From Pseudomonadota bacterium (GTDB taxonomy: Bacteria; Pseudomonadota; Gammaproteobacteria; Acidiferrobacterales; UBA6901), in NCBI GenBank assembly GCA_021785795.1, contig JAJYEK010000224.1:1-5295 (forward strand): DNA of 5,295 nucleotides. Reading direction: 5' to 3'. The stretch's first letter is position 1. Each line of letters starts with the position of its first letter. The notes under the pieces are model-generated. The model did not search any database. It was not told where the DNA came from and saw only the letters and a program-made list of their open reading frames with translations. Made by a program: the position numbers and the translations under genes. This document shows, piece after piece, positions 1 to 5,295 of the stretch.

Positions 1-268
1 ACGCCGCTTCCTGCTCTTTGCGACCATAACGGGTACCCTTCTGCATGGCCCGCGTTTGCCGACTATTGCGCACCTTACGCCCTTCCGTATATTGGGTCGC
101 CTGACGGAAGTTGCGCTGGTTGGCCTCCTTGTACACCTTGGCACAGCGGATCTCGCCTCTGCAGAGGACCACGTAGACGGAGGCCTCCTTGCCACTCTTG
201 AGCGGGCGGATAACCTCGTCCACAAGACCATCGCGTATCAGAGATTCGAGGCTTTTCGGGGTTTTCAT
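1..268 (-). CDS. RIO-family serine protein kinase, N-terminal part (cut by left window edge)
   Basis: This is the start of an atypical serine kinase of the RIO1/RIO family; 89 codons are visible and the frame is still open at the left edge. The protein begins MKTPKSLESLI. Residues 25-32 (SGKEASVY) match the RIO nucleotide-binding loop, which replaces the canonical glycine-rich loop. Lys44 in CAKVYKE is the expected ATP-contacting lysine. Residues 60-70 (YTEGRKVRNSR) and the following basic stretch with RYGRK are typical of bacterial RIO proteins. The catalytic and metal-binding motifs would lie outside the window. The ATG at 268 is supported by an in-frame TAA only two codons upstream and by family-like N-terminal sequence, although no strong Shine-Dalgarno is seen. 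In eukaryotes and archaea RIO kinases act in small-subunit ribosome maturation; the role of bacterial members is poorly defined. The gene is divergent from mscL and separated from it by 873 bases. Confidence 0.9.
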   Translation of the reverse strand, partial: MKTPKSLESLIRDGLVDEVIRPLKSGKEASVYVVLCRGEIRCAKVYKEANQRNFRQATQYTEGRKVRNSRQTRAMQKGTRYGRKEQEAA

Positions 269-887
269 ATTGAATTACACGGTGATCCTTACAGACGTAT
301 ATTTGGAGCAGACCGCGTGCCCGAGGAAATGTTTACGCCAATCCCGTTTCACGCCTGCCTCGATCGTGCCCGGCACGGCTTGGCACAAACCGGCCAGGAG
401 TTCTGCTGGCCGCGAGCAGACCGGGAAACGGACCGGCACCACCGGTTACCCGCCAGCCCGCAAAAACGGTCCAATGGGCAGTGTACTCCAAAATCCCGCT
501 CCTCGGACGAATTCGTGGGTTTGGTTTGCCCGTTACAGAACGGCGAACGGGCATCGCTGCCCAGACCCGAGCCTGAAACGTACTGCTCCCAGCTATCACG
601 GGTACGACGCCGAAGGAATCCGTTCGCATCATCGGACAGCCTACATCTTCCTCAGCACGACGGTTGCGCGTTGCGCACGATCCGGCACGGCATCGAACCG
701 GCCGACCGGATTTGTCCAAGAAGCGCCCGGCACTAAAAAGAGCGCGGTCGCTTTGCTGTTCGCAGATCACATTTTTAAAGCGCTACTGGCACGTATGACT
801 TCCGGTTCTGCAGAGGCGTACCTTAGAAAGTCCGGACGGCAACGAGCGCACCGGTTCGGGCCCAAACGGGGCTGAAGGAATCAGACG

Positions 888-923
888 TGCCACCTATGCC
901 GAGCCGATACGGCATGGGTGGCA
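888..923 (+). repeat. 14-bp inverted repeat (strong hairpin)
   Basis: The arms 888-901 (TGCCACCTATGCCG) and 910-923 (CGGCATGGGTGGCA) pair over 14 positions around the 8-base loop AGCCGATA. As plus-strand RNA the stem has 13 Watson-Crick pairs plus one U-G wobble (895 with 916). On the minus strand that position becomes an A-C mismatch, so the plus-strand transcript folds better. No T-tract follows on either strand, so it is not a standard intrinsic terminator. It lies about 220 bases upstream of mscL. Confidence 0.7.
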
Positions 924-1130
924 GATTGCTCGAAACCCGCCGCAGCTTGGTTTCACGGAAGGGGCCATCGAGTTGCAATTAAAGTAATTCATCAGCCGGA
1001 AATTCCACTTGCAGTCACAAGCCGTGTGGGAGATGATTTTCGGGCACTTTCCGCATCAAGCCTGAAAACGTGATCTGACTCGCGTTGATCAGCGCAGGTC
1101 AGCCACTCGCACGGTGCTTGTCTCAGACTA

Positions 1131-1138
1131 AAGGGGGA
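1131..1138 (+). promoter_or_regulatory. Ribosome binding site of mscL
   Basis: The purine-rich sequence AAGGGGGA ends three bases before the ATG at 1142. It selects this start over an in-frame upstream start at 1085, whose extra 19 residues do not resemble MscL. Confidence 0.8.
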
Positions 1139-1141
1139 TTC

Positions 1142-1552
1142 ATGTTAGAAGACTTCAAAAAGTTCATCATGCGCGGGAATGTCGTGGATCTGGCTGTTGG
1201 TATCATCATTGGCGCAGCATTCGGCAAGATCGTCAGTTCATTGGTGGCGGATGTCTTGATGCCTCCGCTCGGCCTGCTCATGGGCAACGTCGATTTCAGC
1301 GGATTATTCATCAACCTGAGCGGTACTCACTACCCGACCCTGGCGGCCGCGAAGAAGGCGGGCGCACCAACCATCAACTACGGGCTGTTCATCAATTCTG
1401 TCATCGATTTTCTTATCGTCTCGGCCGCCGTTTACGTCGTAGTGAAAGTGATCAACAAGATGCAAAAGAAGGCAGAGGCGGCGCCGCAGAAACCGTCCCG
1501 GGAGGAAGAGCTGCTGACCGACATCCGCGACCTGCTCAAGGATCGGCGCTGA
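1142..1552 (+). CDS. mscL: Large-conductance mechanosensitive channel MscL
   Basis: MscL is an inner-membrane channel, pentameric in characterised homologues, that opens under high membrane tension and releases solutes during hypo-osmotic shock. The 136-residue product equals the length of the E. coli protein. The N-terminal amphipathic segment [13 protein letters not shown] is followed by the family signature [19 protein letters not shown] within the first, pore-lining transmembrane helix (about residues 13-47, ending in MPPLGLLMG). A periplasmic loop follows (about 48-80, with a Lys/Ala/Gly-rich stretch and NYG). The second helix is about residues 81-105 ([19 protein letters not shown]), and a cytoplasmic C-terminal helix ends in [15 protein letters not shown], the conserved bundle-forming segment. 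The start was chosen on the ribosome binding site and homology. The gene stands alone, convergent with the downstream BamE-like gene, and appears intact. Confidence 0.98.
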   Translation: MLEDFKKFIMRGNVVDLAVGIIIGAAFGKIVSSLVADVLMPPLGLLMGNVDFSGLFINLSGTHYPTLAAAKKAGAPTINYGLFINSVIDFLIVSAAVYVVVKVINKMQKKAEAAPQKPSREEELLTDIRDLLKDRR

Positions 1553-1637
1553 AGCAGATCGGGCAGCCAGCGATCATGCCGGGCGGAGGCACCGCTCGCC
1601 TGGACCTCGGGATCGGTGTGGGACCGTCTAATCCGAG

Positions 1638-1672
1638 CGCCCGGCAAGGGCGGTCGGGGGCACGCCCCGCCC
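1638..1672. repeat. Adjacent GC-rich hairpins between convergent genes
   Basis: CGCCC (1638-1642) pairs with GGGCG (1648-1652) around GGCAA. Immediately after it, CGGGG (1655-1659) pairs with CCCCG (1665-1669) around GCACG. Alternatively GGGCGG (1648-1653) can pair with CCGCCC (1667-1672), which excludes the first hairpin. They lie in the 266-base gap between the 3' ends of mscL and the BamE-like gene, where terminators are expected. No T-tract follows on either strand, so intrinsic termination is not established. The rest of the gap shows no gene; a short direct repeat GAAGTCCGA lies near 1763-1782. Confidence 0.4.
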
Positions 1673-1818
1673 ATGATAGACGAGGCGCTCCTGGATCCGC
1701 CGCCGGGAGAGCTTCAATACGTTAGCGCTTCGACGGCCGTCCGACCCACAGCTGCTTCGCTTGAAGTCCGATCGAAGTCCGAGGCGAAGGCGGCAGGCCT
1801 TCCGCGGAATATCTACTG

Positions 1819-2361
1819 CTACAACCCATGCGACGGCTGCTGCCAGTCATCAAGTTTGCCATCCTGCGAAATGGTGACCGAACCGCTGCCTATTCCGGTG
1901 TAATGGTAATACCAAACGGTGATGTTGCCGGTCCGGAATTGCCCGCTCGGTGGACCAAGGAGCTTCTTGACGTCAGCCGCCGACATCCCCCGCTTCAGCT
2001 GGTGCCAGGCATGCCGCAGATCAGCCTCGGCGCCAAAACTCTGATTAACCGTCACTGCTGGTTGTCCGGCCTTTGCTGGTTGTTCAGCCATTGGCGCTTG
2101 TCCGGCCGATGGCGAATGCGTAGCCTGGACATGTTGCAGGGCATGGACCTCGGCTTCAAGCTTATCGACCCGCCGGGTCAGGGTCTGTACCTGCTGCCGC
2201 AGGGAATTCGCATCCCCGTCCTGCGCCTGCGCCGGCGTGACAAGGGCCGTCCCGAGAACACAGACAAAGACCGCGGCGACTGCCTGCCGGGTCCGGACCA
2301 CGGCATCTCCGCATCGCATCATTGGATTCGGGGGGAAATACAGTCTCTGGGCTCGCGCCAT
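1819..2361 (-). CDS. Exported protein with coiled coil and BamE/SmpA-like C-terminal domain
   Basis: The 180-residue product has a hydrophobic export signal at about residues 27-42 (AVAAVFVCVLGTALVT), ending in a likely signal peptidase I site AQA|Q (residues 44-47). There is no lipobox cysteine at that site. Residues 53-80 (including LRQQVQTLTRRVDKLEAEV) have heptad spacing typical of a short coiled coil. An Ala/Pro/Gln/Gly linker with repeated GQAP, EQPA and GQPA units follows (about 84-103). The C-terminal part (about 113-176) shows WHQLKRGMSAADVKKLLGPP, then a WYY strand, a GSGSVTI strand and QDGKLDDW. This pattern of helix, GMS..DV..LLG.P and closing strands resembles the BamE/SmpA/OmlA-type fold of envelope proteins. 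I infer a periplasmic location, but not a specific role in the BAM complex, because true BamE is a shorter lipoprotein. The ATG at 2361 has AGGAGAG at good spacing. In-frame alternatives are 2391 (weaker site) and 2322 (MMRCGDAV, which gives a more standard signal n-region but has no ribosome binding site). Confidence 0.85.
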   Translation of the reverse strand: MARAQRLYFPPNPMMRCGDAVVRTRQAVAAVFVCVLGTALVTPAQAQDGDANSLRQQVQTLTRRVDKLEAEVHALQHVQATHSPSAGQAPMAEQPAKAGQPAVTVNQSFGAEADLRHAWHQLKRGMSAADVKKLLGPPSGQFRTGNITVWYYHYTGIGSGSVTISQDGKLDDWQQPSHGL

Positions 2362-2366
2362 GGGAA

Positions 2367-2373
2367 CTCTCCT
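2367..2373 (-). promoter_or_regulatory. Ribosome binding site of the BamE-like gene
   Basis: On the minus strand AGGAGAG stands five bases before the ATG at 2361. It favours this start over the in-frame ATG codons at 2391 and 2322. The reading frame stays open far upstream, to 3024, so the ribosome binding site and signal peptide are what define the start. Confidence 0.65.
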
Positions 2374-2456
2374 CGGTTGCCGATGAGCCATGGTACCTGT
2401 GACCTCCCCTTTAACGCCAGCCGCTGTCCCTCCGTAGGAGGATTCAGAATTGATAC

Positions 2457-2471
2457 AAACAGAGATTGTTT
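2457..2471. promoter_or_regulatory. Small palindrome upstream of the BamE-like gene (possible operator)
   Basis: AAACA and TGTTT form a perfect 5-5-5 inverted repeat around GAGAT, in a locally AT-rich stretch about 95 bases upstream of the chosen start of the BamE-like gene. The symmetry and position fit a regulator binding site, but arms of five bases can arise by chance and no good -35/-10 pair could be placed next to it. Confidence 0.2.
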
Positions 2472-2854
2472 CCGAAATGCGCCGCCGCATCGCGGCGAAG
2501 ACAAGCGGCGCGTCGAAGCGCTCATCGGCATCTCTCCGCCTTGAGGAAAATACGACGAACTTCCCGTTCCCGGTCACCCGGCTTCCAAGCAGATCTGTCA
2601 CACGGGCATCGTTGCGCAGAATGACTCTTTTGCCTGTCCCCGGATTCACCGCCTGTGACCCGCCAGACACTGCCCGATTCACCACCGCGCGAGGGCAACG
2701 GCAGATACCCACAGGTACGTTCAACGTCGTCGGTGGCGACAGCCCCGCTCTCGGATGGCGCTGCAATACTGGACATCGGCATGGAAGGTGCCACGCCTGG
2801 CTCGGGCGCTTCGTCTTGACGCAACGTCGCAGCCAAAGCCAGCGGCAGGCAGCG

Positions 2855-3709
2855 TCAATCGAATACGACGGTCTTGTTTGCGTACACCAGAACGCGGTTG
2901 TCGAGATGCCATCGTACTGCCCGCGAAAGCACGATCTTTTCAAGATCCGCACCCTTCTGGATGAGGTCCTCCAAGGTATCACGGTGGGAAATACGCGCGA
3001 CGTCCTGTTCGATGATCGGACCATCGTCTAGAACGTCGGTCACATAATGCGACGTGGCACCGATCAGTTTCACGCCACGTTCGAACGCACGATGGTACGG
3101 CTTGGCGCCGTGAAAGGCGGGGAGAAAGGAGTGGTGTATGTTGATAATGCGCTCAGGATATTGAGCGGTGAAATTCTCGGACAGCACCTGCATGTAGCGG
3201 GCGAGAACGATGAAATCGACATCGTGCTCGCGCAGCAAGGCAAACTGCACCCGCTCCGCCTCTCCTTTGTTATCCCGGCTTACCTCGACATGCTGATAGG
3301 GAACCCCATAGGCGTCGGCCAGACAGCGTGCGTGCTCGTGGTTACTGATGATAAGGGGAATTTCGCAGTGCAGTTCTCCGCCTTGATAGCGGTAAAGCAG
3401 GTCTGCCAGGCAATGATTATAGCGCGAAGCGAAAATCGCCATGCGCGGCTTATGTGCGGATTCCGCGAGGCGCCAGGTCATTTGGTGCTCTTCGGCGATC
3501 GGCGCGAACATCCTCGGAAAATCGGCCAGCGGCAGCGAGAAGCCATGCAGGTCCCATTCCACACGCATCAGGAAAAGCCCGAGGGCTCCGTCCTGGTGCT
3601 GGTCGGCATGCAAAATATTGGCCTCGTACGCCAGCAGAAAGTTGGCGATGGCTGCCACCAGCCCCTTGCGGTCAGGACAGGACAACAGCAGCACGGCGGT
3701 ATTCTTCAT
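2855..3709 (-). CDS. purU: Formyltetrahydrofolate deformylase
   Basis: PurU hydrolyses 10-formyltetrahydrofolate to formate and tetrahydrofolate in the cytoplasm. It balances the one-carbon pool and supplies formate, which PurT uses in purine synthesis where that enzyme exists. The 284-residue product is of normal family length. Residues about 6-80 form an ACT-type regulatory domain beginning LLLSCPDRKGLVAAIANFL, with NILHADQHQD. Residues about 88-265 form the formyltransferase-like hydrolase domain: PLIISNHEH (118-126), FIVLARYMQVLS (166-177), INIHHSFLPAFHGAKPYHRA (189-208) and HYVTDVLDDGPIIEQ (221-235). The catalytic triad known from the PurN/PurU fold corresponds to Asn190, His192 and Asp228, all present. 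The ATG at 3709 has AGGTG eight bases upstream and matches the usual N-terminus. No partner gene is adjacent, so it is probably transcribed alone from a promoter in the long spacer upstream. Confidence 0.97.
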   Translation of the reverse strand: MKNTAVLLLSCPDRKGLVAAIANFLLAYEANILHADQHQDGALGLFLMRVEWDLHGFSLPLADFPRMFAPIAEEHQMTWRLAESAHKPRMAIFASRYNHCLADLLYRYQGGELHCEIPLIISNHEHARCLADAYGVPYQHVEVSRDNKGEAERVQFALLREHDVDFIVLARYMQVLSENFTAQYPERIINIHHSFLPAFHGAKPYHRAFERGVKLIGATSHYVTDVLDDGPIIEQDVARISHRDTLEDLIQKGADLEKIVLSRAVRWHLDNRVLVYANKTVVFD

Positions 3710-3717
3710 GATCGTCG

Positions 3718-3722
3718 CACCT
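3718..3722 (-). promoter_or_regulatory. Ribosome binding site of purU
   Basis: On the minus strand AGGTG lies eight bases before the ATG at 3709. It directly abuts one arm (GGATCC, 3723-3728) of a possible hairpin in the leader, so folding of the leader could affect ribosome access. Confidence 0.6.
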
Positions 3723-3776
3723 GGATCCTTCAGTCCGGGATCCGGGTGCAGTTCAACCCGGGGATCATCACCCGGG
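3723..3776 (-). repeat. Overlapping inverted repeats in the purU leader
   Basis: Three inverted repeats crowd the 70 bases upstream of purU. GGATCC occurs at 3723-3728 and 3738-3743, separated by nine bases. CCGGGT (3742-3747) pairs with ACCCGG (3756-3761) around an 8-base loop. CCCGGG (3757-3762) pairs with CCCGGG (3771-3776) around an 8-base loop. The second and third share bases 3757-3761 and the first and second share 3742-3743, so neighbouring hairpins compete. The one nearest the gene abuts the ribosome binding site. This could be a regulatory leader; I do not recognise a known riboswitch class. Confidence 0.45.
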
Positions 3777-3853
3777 CCAGTGCTCCGATGACACTGTGAC
3801 TGCCTGTCCGCATTTCAAGCATGCGCATCATTCTCCGGTTGCGGCCTCTCCTC

Positions 3854-3899
3854 AGTGTTGCGGGGAACGGTGGGACCGTCAAGGTCTGTGGAGTTTTTT
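3854..3899 (-). promoter_or_regulatory. Weak candidate promoter for purU
   Basis: On the minus strand TTGACG (3882-3877) is close to the -35 consensus. It is followed 17 bases later by AACACT (3859-3854), a poor -10 match sharing three of six bases with TATAAT. An A6 tract (3899-3894) lies upstream of the -35, in a position where an UP element could act. Transcripts would carry a leader of roughly 140 bases that includes the inverted repeats next to purU. The weak -10 keeps this tentative. Confidence 0.25.
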
Positions 3900-4560
3900 C
3901 TAAGGCACGCGCCGGACTCCTGCACACAATACCCGTGCACGCGGACACGGCCGTCGACGAAAGGAGCCTCCGTTGGTCCGATGCCAGGTACCCCGTTTCC
4001 GGACATGAACCATATCTGGCACATTACACGGCAGATACCTCATGCCGTATCAGAACACATCGGGCGGGAACCACTGGCCAGGTTGCGACAAGCGGAATCC
4101 GGACCGCCCAATACTGCCTCACGGTCACATGCCCGGAACTATGACACGCCGCGGACCCATCGCGAATGCGAACCCGGTAATTCAAGGGAACGCGCCACGG
4201 AACCCTCGGCTCAGACTGGAAATGGGGTCTGCGAAGCGTCAGAACCAAGGCGGTGCGCGTAGCGTGAAGACGACCATGTTCCACAAAAACATTCGGGCAT
4301 CGGGGTTCGCTGGCTTTGAAATACCGCACCAGCCCCGGTACTGTCTGGAAAGGCTGCTGCCCTACCGTGGTTTCGGGACACCGCCCGTGGCATCGGGGAT
4401 CGAAACAGGTCTGAGCCACGCCGAGTCTTGCTGCAGGTTCAGGCAATGCGGACCAGGGCGACGCGACTATTCCATCGCGAAACACAGTAAAGCAGAAAAC
4501 CGGGCCGGTGCAGACAGGACCAAGACCCGCTCTGCAGGCGGACGTTTGGCACGGCGCCTG

Positions 4561-5295
4561 CTATTGGCGCTTTTCAGAAACCAGCCCATGGCGTTGCAGC
4601 TTGTAGTGCAGCGTGTTGGGTCTCAGGCCGAGCAGCCGGGCAGCTTCGGACTTGTTCCCCCCACACTGCTGCAGCGCCTGTTCGATAAGCCGCACCTCGA
4701 CCCCCGCGAGCACCTGCTCCAGCGTCCAGTCGCCGGTGGCAGAAACATCAGGATCCGGCGGGGGCTCCTGCGCCCCGCCCAATTCCTGTGCAAGCGACAT
4801 CATCCAGCGCCGGCGCTCATCGCGCAGCCCCTGATTCTCCTTGCGCAGACTCCCGATCTCCCGTTCGAGGTCCTCAAGCCGCTGCCCCAGCACACGGCTT
4901 TCCCGTCGCGTCGCCAAGAGCTGCCGGCGCAGATCCACGAAGTGATCCAGCAGACTGTCGGCGAGGCGGTCGAACAGCTGCTCAACAATCCGGAAATCCC
5001 GTGCGGTATAAACCTGACTGCTGAAGGGGTCACCGAGCAGAAGCCACCCGGCGGCGCTTTCGCTCGCTGCGTGGAATGGCACGATCGCCGCGACGTTGTG
5101 CTGGCGCATCGCGGCATACAAGGAGGGCTGACGGTCCGCAACTTCATCCGCGACTACAATATGCCGCAACGGCTGCAGCTCGCTTTCTGGAAATCCGGAG
5201 GGCGCCGACGCCGCCGACATCGCCAGCACGCCCTTGTGCGCACCGATCAGGGCCACTGGACAGCCGAGCGTCTGAGCCAACCGTGCGATCGCTTC
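4561..5295 (-). CDS. GAF-like sensor / Fis-type HTH transcriptional regulator (N-terminus cut by right window edge)
   Basis: The last 244 codons of a regulator are visible; the frame is open at the right edge (EAIARLAQTLG...), so the start is unknown. A TTG at 5280 is in frame, but the sequence before it reads as continuing protein. Residues 1-115 of the visible part resemble a GAF-type sensory domain: CPVALIGAHKGVLA, VAAIVPFHAA, GWLLLGDPFSSQVYTARDF and VEQLFDRLADSLL. Residues about 118-170 are a charged, Leu-rich probable coiled coil (LGQRLEDLEREIGSLRKEN), likely for dimerisation. A Pro/Asp linker leads to a Fis-type DNA-binding domain at about 190-238 (LEQVLAGVEVRLIEQAL, then GGNKSEAARLLGLRPNTLHY), the module found at the C-terminus of NtrC-type activators. 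No sigma-54-contacting AAA+ domain lies between sensor and HTH, so it should not act as a classical enhancer-binding ATPase. The ligand and target genes cannot be read from the sequence. Confidence 0.85.
   Translation of the reverse strand, partial: EAIARLAQTLGCPVALIGAHKGVLAMSAASAPSGFPESELQPLRHIVVADEVADRQPSLYAAMRQHNVAAIVPFHAASESAAGWLLLGDPFSSQVYTARDFRIVEQLFDRLADSLLDHFVDLRRQLLATRRESRVLGQRLEDLEREIGSLRKENQGLRDERRRWMMSLAQELGGAQEPPPDPDVSATGDWTLEQVLAGVEVRLIEQALQQCGGNKSEAARLLGLRPNTLHYKLQRHGLVSEKRQ

Larger units (their letters stand above)
269..1141. other. Long divergent spacer without a convincing gene
   Basis: These 873 bases lie between the divergently oriented RIO kinase gene and mscL. Several overlapping open frames exist on both strands, but their translations are rich in Arg, Pro, Ser, Cys and His, match no family I recognise, and lack good ribosome binding sites. 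Two of them also run antisense through the start of the RIO kinase gene. The spacer should contain the promoters of both flanking genes, but I could not identify convincing -35/-10 pairs. An AT-rich patch near 972-991 and a hairpin at 888-923 are the visible structures. A decayed gene or an unannotated small RNA is possible. Confidence 0.6.
2362..2854. other. Spacer between purU and the BamE-like gene, no convincing gene
   Basis: These 493 bases separate the purU stop codon from the BamE-like start, both on the minus strand. Open frames cross it on both strands, but none has a recognisable translation. The long minus-strand frame shared with the BamE-like gene runs on into the purU 3' end in another phase, so it is probably just lack of stops. 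Two small perfect inverted repeats lie upstream of the BamE-like gene: CCTCC/GGAGG around GTA (2429-2441) and AAACA/TGTTT around GAGAT (2457-2471). The latter is in an AT-richer patch where a promoter or operator might sit. No clear terminator follows purU. Confidence 0.5.
3710..4560. other. Long spacer upstream of purU without a convincing gene
   Basis: These 851 bases lie between the stop of the GAF/Fis regulator gene and the start of purU, both on the minus strand. Overlapping open frames of 60 to 153 codons occur on both strands (the longest at 4024-4485, minus). Their translations are rich in Arg, Pro, His and Cys, look like antisense or noncoding translation, have no recognisable domain and lack ribosome binding sites. 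I see no tRNA T-loop, no transposase remnant and no tandem repeat array. Apart from the purU leader and a possible promoter near 3854-3899, nothing could be assigned. A degraded gene is possible. Confidence 0.55.

Noticed and set aside
56..875. Overlapping plus-strand open frames (56-736 and 189-875) and a minus-strand frame (333-770)
   Set aside because: Both plus-strand frames run antisense through the start of the RIO kinase gene. All three have Arg/Pro/Ser-rich translations with no recognisable family, and none has a good ribosome binding site.
2362..3024. N-terminal extension of the BamE-like protein to about 401 residues
   Set aside because: The extension would precede the signal peptide and overlap the purU coding sequence in another phase. 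A good ribosome binding site and the export signal place the start at 2361.
2450..3031. Plus-strand open frame starting with TTG behind an AGGAGG sequence
   Set aside because: The AGGAGG is half of a perfect CCTCC/GGAGG palindrome, so it need not be a ribosome binding site. The translation is basic and unrecognised, and the frame continues antisense into the 3' end of purU, which is certain.
3047..3799. 250-codon plus-strand open frame opposite purU
   Set aside because: It is the antisense shadow of purU, whose domains and catalytic residues are complete on the minus strand.
3867..3899. Hairpin ACGGT/ACCGT followed by a run of six T on the plus strand, resembling a terminator
   Set aside because: The stem has five pairs and the T-run begins 14 bases after it, too far for an intrinsic terminator; no plus-strand gene ends upstream. 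The run may instead serve as an A-tract for the purU promoter.
4024..4485. 153-codon minus-strand open frame beginning with GTG
   Set aside because: No ribosome binding site is visible, and the translation is rich in Arg, Pro, His and Cys with no recognisable motif. It is one of several overlapping frames in a GC-rich spacer.
4490..4510. Possible terminator after the GAF/Fis regulator gene (ACCG GCC CGGT followed by T-rich sequence on the minus strand)
   Set aside because: The stem is only four base pairs with a three-base loop and the T-tract is interrupted; too weak to call.

Overview
The window looks like a chromosomal segment from a moderately GC-rich proteobacterium. A gammaproteobacterium or close relative is my inference, based on the mscL and purU sequence types and the Fis-type regulator; no rRNA or other taxonomic marker is present. 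Five protein genes can be supported: two are cut by the window edges and three are complete. I see no tRNA, rRNA, CRISPR array, transposase or phage gene.

Layout, left to right: (1) the first 89 codons of a RIO-family serine protein kinase on the minus strand, running off the left edge; (2) a long divergent spacer (269-1141) with a strong hairpin but no convincing gene; (3) mscL, the large-conductance mechanosensitive channel, on the plus strand; (4) a 266-base convergent spacer with adjacent GC-rich hairpins; (5) a minus-strand gene for an exported protein with signal peptide, short coiled coil, Ala/Pro/Gln linker and a BamE/SmpA-like C-terminal domain; (6) a 493-base spacer; (7) purU, formyltetrahydrofolate deformylase, on the minus strand, with a GC-rich leader containing overlapping inverted repeats; (8) an 851-base spacer without a convincing gene; (9) the 3' part of a minus-strand regulator that appears to join a GAF-like sensor to a Fis-type helix-turn-helix through a coiled coil, running off the right edge.

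The genes do not form an obvious pathway: one-carbon/purine metabolism (purU), osmotic safety valve (mscL), envelope protein (BamE-like), protein kinase (RIO) and transcription factor. Spacings of hundreds of bases suggest mostly separate transcription units. Only a little over half of the window is assigned to genes, which is low for a bacterium. I found no clear new multi-gene system. The items most worth checking are the long unassigned spacers, the 14-bp hairpin at 888-923, the alternative folds in the purU leader, the AAA+-less GAF-Fis regulator and the coiled-coil BamE-like protein.
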